A stretch of 64,000 bases of DNA, taken from Candidatus Hebobacterum abditum (lineage in GTDB: Bacteria; Armatimonadota; Hebobacteria; Hebobacterales; Hebobacteraceae). Location: assembly GCA_029821875.1 (NCBI GenBank), contig JALGXW010000012.1:124001-188000 (forward strand). Reading direction: 5' to 3'. The stretch's first letter is position 1, and each line of letters begins with the position of its first letter. The position numbers and the translations under genes were made by a program. Below are positions 7,834 through 15,544 of the stretch, one piece after another. The notes under the pieces were generated by a model. That model had not been told where the DNA came from. It did no database searches and saw nothing but the letters and a program-made list of their open reading frames with translations.

Positions 7834-8703
7834 CTGGATGCTTCTTCGCGTTTCAGGATAGTATCGAAACGCACCATGGCGCCGGGGATAACGCGGCTCG
7901 AGGTTGAGGCGCCGCGCGTCGCGCGACGGTCCCGTCCGGGTCAGTTTGTCATCGTACGCGTCGACGAGCAAGGCGAGCGCGTCCCCCTCACCGTGGCCGA
8001 GAGGGACCCCAAGAAGGGCACGATAGGGTTAGTGTTCCAGGCGGTAGGCCTCTCGACTCGGCAGATGGCGGATATGGCGGTCGGTGATTCGCTGGCAGAT
8101 GTCCTCGGACCGCTTGGGCAGCCTACTGAGATACGTCGCCATGGGCGCGTCGTGTGTGTGGCCGGCGGGCTGGGCATCGCCTTCATGTTCCCTGAGATCA
8201 CTAGCTTCGCAGAGGCCGGCAATGAGATCGTGACCATCCTCGGGGCTCGCAGCCAAGACCTCCTGTTCTACGTGGACGACATTCGACAGCTCAGCTCCGA
8301 GGTCCACATCGCCACAGATGACGGATCTCTCGGACACCATGGGCTTGTAACAGACGTGTTGCGCGAGCTCCTCGATCGCGGCGAGCACTACGACTATTGC
8401 ATCGCCACCGGGCCCATCCCCATGATGAAGGCCACCGTGGCGCTAACCAAGCCTCACAATATTCCCACACTCGTCAGCCTCGATCCGATCATGGTGGACG
8501 GGACCGGGATGTGCGGAGCCTGCCGGGTCACAGTTGGCGGTGAAGTGAAGTTCGCCTGTGTTGACGGCCCGGACTTCGACGGCCATCAGGTCGACTTCGA
8601 GGAACTCGCCAAGCGAAAGCGTGCCTTTGCGGAAGAAGAGGAGATCTGTCGGCTTCAGGCAGAGGCCGACCGGCTCGAACAGCAGCGTTCGGATGGACCC
8701 TAG
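7834..8703 (+). CDS. nfnA: NfnA-type FAD/NAD(P)-binding [2Fe-2S] subunit (ferredoxin:NADP oxidoreductase small subunit)
   Basis: Small subunit of an NfnAB / sulfide dehydrogenase-like flavin-bifurcating transhydrogenase that couples NADH, NADPH and ferredoxin. Seen: the flavin-binding segment RPGQFVIVRVDEQGERVPLTV, the nucleotide-binding GGLGIAFMFPE, and the C-terminal [2Fe-2S] cysteine region DGTGMCGACRVTVGG..KFACVDGP..DGHQVDF. The first ATG (7876) would remove the conserved N-terminal strand (RFRIVSKRTMAPG), which is in frame upstream. The only plausible initiator there is CTG at 7834, 6 nt after a strong AAGGAGG (7821-7827). An ATG at 7838 is out of frame and stops after seven codons. The start is therefore unusual. 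Directly followed by nfnB. Confidence 0.87.
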   Translation: MDASSRFRIVSKRTMAPGITRLEVEAPRVARRSRPGQFVIVRVDEQGERVPLTVAERDPKKGTIGLVFQAVGLSTRQMADMAVGDSLADVLGPLGQPTEIRRHGRVVCVAGGLGIAFMFPEITSFAEAGNEIVTILGARSQDLLFYVDDIRQLSSEVHIATDDGSLGHHGLVTDVLRELLDRGEHYDYCIATGPIPMMKATVALTKPHNIPTLVSLDPIMVDGTGMCGACRVTVGGEVKFACVDGPDFDGHQVDFEELAKRKRAFAEEEEICRLQAEADRLEQQRSDGP

Positions 8704-8727
8704 GACAGGGCGAGCAAGAGGCCGGAA

Positions 8728-10185
8728 GTGACCGACGAGACTGTCGCCAACGAGAAGGGCTCCCAACGAGCGCCACGGACTCCCCTCCCCCGTCGCCCAC
8801 CACGGGACAGGAGGCAGGACTTCCAGGAGGTTGCCCTCGGTTTCGGCCGCGAGGAAGCTCTCGCAGAGGCCGAACGGTGCCTCAACTGCAAGAGGCCCAG
8901 TTGTGTCCCGGGCTGCCCGGTCGATATCGACATCCCTGGCTTCATCGTCGCCGTGCGCGAGGGGCGCACGGAGGAGGCCGTCCGGATTCTCAAGGAACGC
9001 AACAATCTGCCAGGCATCTGCGGGCGCGTCTGTCCGCAGGAGACACAGTGCGAGCAGGTATGTGTTCTTGCGAAGCTTGGCGACCCCGTGGCGATCGGGG
9101 CCTTGGAGCGATTCGTCGCCGACTGGGAGCGGGACAACATGGGCTTTCGCCTCAGGCGAGAGCCGGACCCGGATGCGCCGAAGGTGGCCGTCATCGGATC
9201 AGGTCCGGCCGGCCTGACCGGCGCCGCCGATCTGGCGCGCCACGGATACGGAGTGACCATATTCGAGTCGCTGCACGCACCCGGTGGAGTGCTGCGGTAC
9301 GGGATTCCCGAGTTCAGGCTCCCTCGCGATATCCTCGACAGGGAGATCGAGTACGTGAAGAGCCTCGGCGTCGAGATCGAGACCGATGTGCTGGTGGGGA
9401 GGACGGTGACGCTCGACGAGCTGATGAACGAAGAGGGATACAGCGCCGTCTTCATCTCCACCGGGGCCGGTCTGCCCTGGTTCCTGCACATCCCGGGCGA
9501 GAACCTTGCAGGGGTCTACTCGGCCAACGAGTTCCTCACCCGCGTCAACCTGATGCGAGCGCACAGGTTTCCGGAGTACCGCACGCCCGTTCGGGTGGGC
9601 AAGAAGACGGCTGTCATCGGCGGCGGGAACACCGCCATGGACGCCGCTCGGAGCGCGCTCCGGCTGGGTTCGGAGGTGAAGCTCCTGTATCGCCGCACAC
9701 GGGCGGAGCTCCCGGCAAGGGCGGAGGAGGTCGAGAATGCGCTCGAGGAGGGCGTGAAGCTGGAGGAGCTCACGATCCCACTGGAGATGCTGGGGGACGA
9801 CAACGGACACGTTCGGGCGCTGAAGTGTCAGCGGGCAGAGCTCGGCGAGCCGGACGAGAGCGGCCGACGGCGGCCGGTGCCCGTGCCTGACAGCGAGTTC
9901 GAGGTCGAGGCGGACACGGTGATCATCGCGGTGAGCACCTCTCCGAACCCTCTCCTCCCTCGCAGTGAACCGAAGCTGGAGACCCGCGAGGACGGTCGGC
10001 TCGTGGTGAACGAAGAGACCGGCGAGACGACGATGCCGGGCGTCTATGCCGGTGGCGATATTGCGAACGATGCGGGCACCGTCATCGCCGCGATGGGAGA
10101 CGGCAAGCGCGCGGCGCAGGCGATTCACGAGTATCTCCAAGGGAAGCGCGCAGGCGCCGGGGCGGTAGAAGAGCGCCCATCCTAG
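8728..10185 (+). CDS. nfnB: NfnB / glutamate synthase small-chain-like flavoprotein (Fe-S, FAD, NADPH)
   Basis: Large subunit partner of NfnA, or a GltA-like NADPH oxidoreductase. The N-terminal domain carries two cysteine clusters for [4Fe-4S] centres (CLNCKRPSCVPGCPVDIDI and GICGRVCPQETQCEQVC). An FAD site follows (VAVIGSGPAGLTGAADLARHG), then an NADPH site (TAVIGGGNTAMDAARSALRLG), and a C-terminal FAD motif (GVYAGGDIANDAGTVIAAMGDGKRAA). The 485 residues match the family. GTG at 8728 is used, 24 nt after nfnA, with a purine-rich GAGG before it. Adjacent nfnA makes the bifurcating transhydrogenase assignment more likely than stand-alone glutamate synthase, since no gltB large subunit is near. 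Confidence 0.9.
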   Translation: MTDETVANEKGSQRAPRTPLPRRPPRDRRQDFQEVALGFGREEALAEAERCLNCKRPSCVPGCPVDIDIPGFIVAVREGRTEEAVRILKERNNLPGICGRVCPQETQCEQVCVLAKLGDPVAIGALERFVADWERDNMGFRLRREPDPDAPKVAVIGSGPAGLTGAADLARHGYGVTIFESLHAPGGVLRYGIPEFRLPRDILDREIEYVKSLGVEIETDVLVGRTVTLDELMNEEGYSAVFISTGAGLPWFLHIPGENLAGVYSANEFLTRVNLMRAHRFPEYRTPVRVGKKTAVIGGGNTAMDAARSALRLGSEVKLLYRRTRAELPARAEEVENALEEGVKLEELTIPLEMLGDDNGHVRALKCQRAELGEPDESGRRRPVPVPDSEFEVEADTVIIAVSTSPNPLLPRSEPKLETREDGRLVVNEETGETTMPGVYAGGDIANDAGTVIAAMGDGKRAAQAIHEYLQGKRAGAGAVEERPS

Positions 10186-10218
10186 CTGGCTCCTCCCCTA
10201 CTCTCCCATCGCATCTGT

Positions 10219-10234
10219 GCCACATTCCTGTGGC
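10219..10234. terminator. Short stem-loop between convergent nfnB and nucleoside hydrolase genes
   Basis: GCCACA (10219-10224), loop TTCC and TGTGGC (10229-10234) form a perfect 6-bp hairpin between two convergent stop codons. There is no T-tract, so termination is only suggested by position. Confidence 0.3.
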
Positions 10235-10237
10235 GAC

Positions 10238-11155
10238 TCACTGGGACGCGCGCGCGAGTTTCCCAAACAGATCCCCGAAGATCGGGTCCCGGTGGACGTA
10301 CGCGGCGCCGCGGATTTGGTGCCTGGACTGATCGACACTCCAGGTGAGCTGGTCGGTGAGGATGGGGCTGGGGATGAGCTCGGCCGGCACCCACTCGGGG
10401 TTGAGACAGTAGCCGATACAGGCGATGTCCCAGATGACCTTCGACCAGGCGAAGTGGTCCTCCTGATACTCCTTGAAGATGCGCGCGAGGTAGTCACCGA
10501 TGGGCCCCTTGCCCTCGACATGGCGCTCGATCTCGGGAACGCTGGTGAGGAGGTGGGAGGCGACGCCCGTGCACGGGATGTAAACCAGCGGCACGCCGCA
10601 GTCGAAGATGAGGCGGGAGGCATGGGGGTCCTGGCGGAGGTTGAACTCCTCAGCACTGGGCCAGTGCAGGGGCTGACCGCCGAGCCAGACGACCACGGCG
10701 TGCTCGATGGTCTTCGGTTCGAGGAGGAGCGCGGAGGCAACGTTGGTGATCGCGCCGATGGCGACGATGTAGAGGGGATCGGGGCCCGACATCGTCCTCT
10801 CGATCAGGTCCGCGGCAGCAGGGCTCTCAACAGGGACATCTGGGTCGGGCAGATAGCTTGTCGAGCCGCGGTGGACGAGCCCCTCAGCGGAGACGTCAAG
10901 GCGCTCCAGCAGACGCAGAATCTCCTCGTAGCTCTTCTCCATACCGTCGCCGGGGCCGGAGGACCGCTCGTTGTGGAATGGCGCCGCGTAGAGCGCTTCG
11001 ACGTCGAGCCTATCCCGTGATAGCAGGGAGTGGACGACGGCGAACTGGTCGTCGATCTCGTTGTACGTGTCGGTGTCGAGGACCATGCGGATACGACCCG
11101 CCGGCGGCCCGAGCCGTTCGAGGCGGAGCGCCTGTGGGAGCGCGGGGAATGCCAT
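10238..11155 (-). CDS. Inosine-uridine preferring nucleoside hydrolase family protein
   Basis: Hydrolyses the N-glycosidic bond of ribonucleosides. The 305-residue protein has the calcium- and ribose-binding motif VLDTDTYNEIDDQFA near residue 24 (family pattern DTD followed by DD), YIVAIGAITNVASAL in the middle, and a C-terminal WDIACIGYCLNPEW matching the region that carries the active-site residue in the family. The ATG at 11155 is selected because GAGGAG lies 10 nt upstream; the open frame running to 11497 is not family sequence. It is transcribed alone, divergent from the por operon. It could salvage nucleosides together with hpt, or act on another N-riboside. Confidence 0.87.
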   Translation of the reverse strand: MAFPALPQALRLERLGPPAGRIRMVLDTDTYNEIDDQFAVVHSLLSRDRLDVEALYAAPFHNERSSGPGDGMEKSYEEILRLLERLDVSAEGLVHRGSTSYLPDPDVPVESPAAADLIERTMSGPDPLYIVAIGAITNVASALLLEPKTIEHAVVVWLGGQPLHWPSAEEFNLRQDPHASRLIFDCGVPLVYIPCTGVASHLLTSVPEIERHVEGKGPIGDYLARIFKEYQEDHFAWSKVIWDIACIGYCLNPEWVPAELIPSPILTDQLTWSVDQSRHQIRGAAYVHRDPIFGDLFGKLARASQ

Positions 11156-11461
11156 GATGGACTTGCTCCTCGCCTTGCGGCTGGGCGCGGAGGGCGCCCG
11201 TTCAGAGCGCTTTTCTGCCGCCCGCGCGGCAATTCCTGTCTGTCGCGGCTCGATGGCTTCGCGGGTGCCCGGCCAGGGCAGAGAGGATTGGCAGGCATGG
11301 CGGCGAAACGATGACAGGTCGGACCCTCCGGGGTGGGCAAGGCGAATGACGGAGTAGGTTCGGCGCACCGGAGTCGGGGGGTTCTCCACCGAGCCGCGGG
11401 CGGGGTCGCAGCCCCGCCTGTGGGCGCGTGTGGCCGAAGTTAGAGGTCGAGGAGCGGGCGT
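11156..11461. other. Divergent intergenic region, nucleoside hydrolase / por operon
   Basis: About 306 bp without a convincing gene. It must carry the promoters for both neighbours, but I cannot point to a good -10/-35 pair. A 7-bp GC-rich stem-loop (GGCGGGG 11399-11405 with CCCCGCC 11412-11418) lies about 45 nt before porC, followed by a clear GAGGAG ribosome binding site. Confidence 0.4.
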
Positions 11462-12010
11462 ATGATAGAGATTCGAATCCATGGGCGGGGCGGACAAGGG
11501 TCCGTGACGGCGGCCGAGCTGCTTGCCGTGGCGGCGTTCGACGACGGCAGGGAGGCACAGGCATTCCCGGCGTTTGGGGTGGAGCGCCGCGGCGCGCCGG
11601 TTCAGGCGTTCTGCCGCATCAGTGACAAGGCAATCCGGCTCAGGAGCCAGATCTACTCGCCTGACTATGTTATCGTCCAGGACCCGACCCTGCTCGAGAC
11701 GGTGGACGTGCTCGCCGGCATCAAGTCGGAGGGAACCGTTCTCATCAACTCGGAGCGATCGGCCGCCGAACTCGGCCTGGATACGAGCGCCAAAGTGGTC
11801 ACATGTCCGGCGACGCAGATAGCCCTCGAGGAACTAAGACGTCCCATCATGAACACCGCGATCATGGGGGCGTTCGCGGGGATTTCGGGTGCCATCAGCT
11901 TCGATGCAATCGAGCGAAGCATCCGCCATCGCTTTCGGGAGGAACTTGGCGACATGAATGTGAGCGCGGCGAAGCGCGCCTATGATCTCGTGAGGGAGCA
12001 GACGCAATGA
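11462..12010 (+). CDS. porC: 2-oxoacid:ferredoxin oxidoreductase, gamma subunit
   Basis: Gamma chain of a four-subunit pyruvate (or branched-chain 2-oxoacid):ferredoxin oxidoreductase, which oxidatively decarboxylates the 2-oxoacid to acyl-CoA and reduces ferredoxin. Family signatures are IRIHGRGGQGSVTAAELLA at the N-terminus, AFPAFGVERRGAPVQAFCRI, and the C-terminal NTAIMGAFAGISGAI. The 182 residues are the usual length. GAGGAG lies 7 nt upstream of the ATG. Its stop overlaps the porD start by 4 nt, so the set is translated as a coupled operon gamma-delta-alpha-beta. Substrate (pyruvate versus ketoisovalerate) cannot be decided from sequence by eye; sugar-breakdown genes downstream favour pyruvate. 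Confidence 0.92.
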   Translation: MIEIRIHGRGGQGSVTAAELLAVAAFDDGREAQAFPAFGVERRGAPVQAFCRISDKAIRLRSQIYSPDYVIVQDPTLLETVDVLAGIKSEGTVLINSERSAAELGLDTSAKVVTCPATQIALEELRRPIMNTAIMGAFAGISGAISFDAIERSIRHRFREELGDMNVSAAKRAYDLVREQTQ

Positions 12011-12294
12011 CGGCCAGCACGAAGAAGAAACGCAGGAAGCCGCCGCTTGGCATCATCACGCGGCCGGGTTCGTCGCTGCGGAACAAGACCGGCCCCTGGG
12101 GGATCCTGCGGCCGGTGTTCGACTGGGAGAAGTGCACCGGCTGCAACACCTGTGAGATCATCTGCCCCGAGGGCTGTATCAGGCACCTCGAGAAGAAACA
12201 GTACGAGGCCGACTTCGAGTACTGCAAAGGGTGTGGCATGTGCGCGGCGGCCTGCCCATTCGATGCCATCGCGATGGAAGAGGAGCACCGCTGA
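12007..12294 (+). CDS. porD: 2-oxoacid:ferredoxin oxidoreductase, delta subunit (2x[4Fe-4S])
   Basis: A 95-residue ferredoxin-like subunit. The two cysteine clusters CTGCNTCEIICPEGC (about 42-56) and CKGCGMCAAACPF (about 76-88) each fit CxxCxxCxxxC, enough for two [4Fe-4S] centres that pass electrons from the TPP-bearing beta subunit to external ferredoxin. A basic N-terminus (KKKRRKPP) precedes the family sequence TGPWGILRPVFDWEKC. It overlaps porC by 4 nt and porA by 1 nt (TGATG). Confidence 0.93.
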   Translation: MTASTKKKRRKPPLGIITRPGSSLRNKTGPWGILRPVFDWEKCTGCNTCEIICPEGCIRHLEKKQYEADFEYCKGCGMCAAACPFDAIAMEEEHR

Positions 12295-13463
12295 TGAGGA
12301 AGATGATCGAAGGCTCCCAGGCCGTTGCAGAGGCGGTGGGGCTGTGTCGCCCCGGCGTCATCTCTGCCTACCCCATCACTCCTCAGACGCACATTGTCGA
12401 GGAGCTGTCACAGATGGTGGCCGACGGAGAGATCGAAGCTGAGTATGTTCGCGTGGAGAGCGAGCACTCCGCCGCGTCCGTGTGCCTCGGCGCGGTCGCC
12501 GCTGGTTCCCGGGCCTACTCCGCCACGACCTCTCAGGGGCTCATGTTGATGGCCGAGGTGCTCTTCAACATCGCGGGCATGCGGCTGCCGATGGTCATCA
12601 CAGGTGTCAACAGGGCCCTCTCGGCTCCTCTGAGCATCTGGAACGACCAGCAGGATACGCTCGCGGTTCGCGACTCGGGATGGCTCCAGCTGTACGCGGA
12701 GAACAACCAAGAAGTTCTCGACATGCACATCCAGGCCTACAAGATCACCGAGGACGACAGGGTCTTGCTGCCGGTGATGGTGTGTATGGACGGCTTCGTC
12801 CTGACGCACACCTACGAGACGGTCGACGTGCCGACTCAGGAGGAGGTGGACGCATTTCTTCCTCCCTATGATCCGCTGTACAAGCTCGACCCGAGCGATC
12901 CGTACACTATGGGAGCCTTCGCCGGCCCCGAGCTCTACCAGGAGATTCGGTTCGAGATCCAGCGCGACGCGCTCGCGTCCAAGGATGTCGTGAAGGAGGC
13001 GGCCAGGGATTTCCAGGCCGCCTTCGGCCGCTGGATGGGCGATGTCGTCGATGCGTACCGCTGCGAGGGCGCAGACACTGTCTACGTCGCAATGGGCAGC
13101 GTTATCGGGACCCTGAAAGACTGGGTGGACATCAGGCGGGAGAAGGGCGACAAGATTGGCGTGCTCAAGGTGCGATGCTTCCGCCCCTTCCCGCTCGACG
13201 AGCTACGCGAGTCTCTGGCCAACGCGAAGCGGGTGGTCGTGCTGGAGAAAGCGGTTAGCGTAGGTGCTTACGGGATCCTTCCAGGCGAGGTCCGGGCGGC
13301 CCTCTGCGGTCAGCCGAACCAGCCCTCGGTGCATGCCGCAGTCACGGGGCTCGGCGGACGCGACATCACCTTCGACACTTTTGACGAGATGGAGGAACGG
13401 TCGCAGGCCGGCGAGATGGACTTCTTCGCCGGGCTGCGCCAGGAACTGCTGGAGGCCAGCTAG
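12294..13463 (+). CDS. porA: 2-oxoacid:ferredoxin oxidoreductase, alpha subunit
   Basis: Alpha chain (389 residues) of the ferredoxin oxidoreductase. It begins [18 protein letters not shown] with [13 protein letters not shown] and the [33 protein letters not shown] segment typical of PorA; the C-terminal part matches the transketolase-C-like domain ([15 protein letters not shown]). The ATG at 12294 overlaps the porD stop as TGATG. The frame is open to 12231 but those residues lie inside porD and are not family sequence. PorB follows after 1 nt. Confidence 0.93.
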   Translation: MRKMIEGSQAVAEAVGLCRPGVISAYPITPQTHIVEELSQMVADGEIEAEYVRVESEHSAASVCLGAVAAGSRAYSATTSQGLMLMAEVLFNIAGMRLPMVITGVNRALSAPLSIWNDQQDTLAVRDSGWLQLYAENNQEVLDMHIQAYKITEDDRVLLPVMVCMDGFVLTHTYETVDVPTQEEVDAFLPPYDPLYKLDPSDPYTMGAFAGPELYQEIRFEIQRDALASKDVVKEAARDFQAAFGRWMGDVVDAYRCEGADTVYVAMGSVIGTLKDWVDIRREKGDKIGVLKVRCFRPFPLDELRESLANAKRVVVLEKAVSVGAYGILPGEVRAALCGQPNQPSVHAAVTGLGGRDITFDTFDEMEERSQAGEMDFFAGLRQELLEAS

Positions 13464-13464
13464 C

Positions 13465-14367
13465 ATGTCGAAGACCGAGTTCACCTATGAGTTAACGCAA
13501 GGCTTCCTCCCCGGTCACAGGGCCTGTGCTGGGTGCGGGCAGGCGTCCGCCGTGCGGCTCGTAATGGAGGTCGCCGGGCCGCAGGTCGTCGCGGCCAACG
13601 CGACAGGCTGTCTGGAGGTGTTCAGCACCCCATATCCCGAGTCGGCCTGGGGTGTTCCCTGGGTCCATTCGCTCTTCGAGAACGCGGCCGCCGTCGCCGC
13701 TGGAATCGAGGCCGCGCTGAAGCATCAGGGCAAGCTGGACGACATCGGCGTGCTCGCGTTCGGAGGAGACGGGGCGACACTTGATATCGGCTTCGGGCCG
13801 CTGTCAGGTATGTTCGAGCGCGGACACGACGTGGCCTACTTCTGCATGGACAACGAGGCCTACATGAACACAGGCGTGCAGCGCTCGGGATCGACTCCCT
13901 TTGCCGCCTCCACGACCACGAGTCCGGCAGGACGGGAGTCCTTCGGCGAGGACCGCCCCAAGAAAGACCTCCCCGCGATTGCGGCCGCTCACGGCATCCC
14001 CTATGTTGCCACGGGCTCGATCTCGGTCTTCGCGGACTTGCGGCGCAAGGTAAAGAAAGCCCTGAGCATTCGGGGGCCGAAGTACGTCCAAGCTCATGTT
14101 CCCTGCCCGCCGGGCTGGGGATACGATGAGAAGCTGAGCATCGAGATGGGCCGGCTGGCGGTGGACTGCGGGCTCTACCCGTTGGTCGAGTGGGAGAACG
14201 GCGAGGTGACACGAGTTCGTAAGATCAAGCCCATACCAGTTGAGGAATACCTCAAGCCGCAGCGCCGCTTCCGCCACCTGTTCCGATCAGAGGACGGGAA
14301 GGCGCAGATCGCGAAGATCCAGGAGCTGGCCGACGCGAACATAGAGAAGTACGGTTTGCTCGAGTGA
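13465..14367 (+). CDS. porB: 2-oxoacid:ferredoxin oxidoreductase, beta subunit (TPP-binding)
   Basis: Catalytic thiamine-diphosphate subunit of the complex, 300 residues. The [4Fe-4S] ligands are CAGCGQ (Cys21, Cys24), Cys49 in NATGCLEVF and the later Cys in [11 protein letters not shown]. The TPP/Mg motif is [15 protein letters not shown] followed by DNEAYMNTG. The ATG at 13465 follows the porA stop (13461-13463) by a single base. Last gene of the four-subunit operon, followed by a 13-bp stem-loop. Acts in the cytoplasm. Confidence 0.94.
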   Translation: MSKTEFTYELTQGFLPGHRACAGCGQASAVRLVMEVAGPQVVAANATGCLEVFSTPYPESAWGVPWVHSLFENAAAVAAGIEAALKHQGKLDDIGVLAFGGDGATLDIGFGPLSGMFERGHDVAYFCMDNEAYMNTGVQRSGSTPFAASTTTSPAGRESFGEDRPKKDLPAIAAAHGIPYVATGSISVFADLRRKVKKALSIRGPKYVQAHVPCPPGWGYDEKLSIEMGRLAVDCGLYPLVEWENGEVTRVRKIKPIPVEEYLKPQRRFRHLFRSEDGKAQIAKIQELADANIEKYGLLE

Positions 14368-14391
14368 GATAGGAAGAGACGTATTCTCTGG

Positions 14392-14420
14392 GAGCGCGGC
14401 CCGCTCGGCGGGCCGCGCTC
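14392..14420 (+). terminator. Strong stem-loop after porB
   Basis: GAGCGCGGCCCGC (14392-14404), loop TCG, and its perfect 13-bp complement (14408-14420). It lies 24 nt after the porB stop. There is no T-run, so it may terminate weakly or protect the por mRNA end; kdgK begins 22 nt later with its own ribosome binding site. Confidence 0.5.
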
Positions 14421-14441
14421 TGTGCCTAAGGAGAGGAAGAA

Positions 14442-15434
14442 GTGGAGCACACGCTGGATGTCGTGACGCTCGGCGAGGCGATGATCCGCCTCTCGCCTCC
14501 CTCCTTTCAGCGGTTGGAGCAGGCCACGAGTCTGGACATGCGCGTCGGCGGCGCCGAGCTCAATGTCGCCGTCGGCGGGGCTCGGCTCGGCCTCAAGACA
14601 GCCTGGGTCTCCAAACTCCCCGACAACCCTCTCGGCCGGTTCGTAGCGAACAAGGCTCGCGAGCACGGTGTCGACGTCTCCCACATCGTCTGGACGAAGG
14701 GCGAGCGCATGGGTCTCTACTTCGTCGAGTTCGGAGCGCAGCCCCGGCCTTCCTCAGTTCTCTATGATCGAGCTGATTCCGCGATCGGCCGCATGAAGCC
14801 GGGGGACTTCGACTGGCCGGCCATCTTCTCCGGGGCTCGCCTCCTTCATATATCGGGCATCACGCCGGCGCTCGGCCAGTCCTGCGCCGAGGCGTCGCTC
14901 GAGGCCGCAGAGGCGGGGCACGCCGCCGGCTGTCTCGTCAGCGTTGACGTGAACTACCGCGCGAAGCTGTGGACCGAGGCAGAGGCGAACAGCGTGATGA
15001 CGCAGCTCATGGCGCACACGGACATTCTGATCACCACCGAGGAAGACACAAGACGGGTCTTTGGGATAGAGGCCCCCGACTACCGGGATGTTGCGCGCGA
15101 GCTGCAGGCGAAGTTCGGCCTCAAGGCCGTCGCCGTGACACTGCGCGAGACGATCAGTGTCTGGCGCAACCGCTGGTCGGCCTTCGCGCTCGCCGGCGAC
15201 CAGCTCTACGAGGCCCCGTCCTACGAGGTAGAAGTTGTAGACAGGCTCGGGGCGGGGGATTCCTTCACTGCCGGCTTCCTCTGGGGATACGTACAAGGCG
15301 ATGTCGGGAAGGGCGTGGCCTATGGCACGGCGTTCTCTGCTCTCAAGCACTCGACGCCTGGCGACTTCAACTGGGGGAGCCTTGAGGAGGTCGAGGCCCT
15401 CGTGAAGGGCCAGGGCCTGCGAATCCAGCGCTGA
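14442..15434 (+). CDS. kdgK: PfkB-family sugar kinase, probable 2-dehydro-3-deoxygluconokinase
   Basis: Ribokinase/PfkB family kinase of 330 residues. N-terminal GEAMIRLSPP and the MRVGGAELNVAVGGARLGL sugar-binding segment resemble KDG kinases. The C-terminal ATP and anion-hole signature DRLGAGDSFTAGFLWGY holds the catalytic Asp. The reaction would be 2-keto-3-deoxygluconate plus ATP to KDPG, whose aldolase product is pyruvate, the substrate of the upstream oxidoreductase. GTG start at 14442 with AAGGAGAGG upstream. Substrate could also be fructose or another ketose; no KDPG aldolase is in the window. Confidence 0.82.
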   Translation: MEHTLDVVTLGEAMIRLSPPSFQRLEQATSLDMRVGGAELNVAVGGARLGLKTAWVSKLPDNPLGRFVANKAREHGVDVSHIVWTKGERMGLYFVEFGAQPRPSSVLYDRADSAIGRMKPGDFDWPAIFSGARLLHISGITPALGQSCAEASLEAAEAGHAAGCLVSVDVNYRAKLWTEAEANSVMTQLMAHTDILITTEEDTRRVFGIEAPDYRDVARELQAKFGLKAVAVTLRETISVWRNRWSAFALAGDQLYEAPSYEVEVVDRLGAGDSFTAGFLWGYVQGDVGKGVAYGTAFSALKHSTPGDFNWGSLEEVEALVKGQGLRIQR

Positions 15435-15544
15435 CACATTGTACGCCGGCGCACACCTGCCGTAGCCGTCAGGTGGAGGAGTCCGCCTGAGGCACGTCCA
15501 ATACGGAGACGCGCCGGCGACTCTCGCCCGCGTGAGGATGGTGG

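Noticed and set aside
11466-11490. GATTCGAATC palindrome resembling a tRNA T-loop
   Set aside because: It is inside the start of porC coding sequence.
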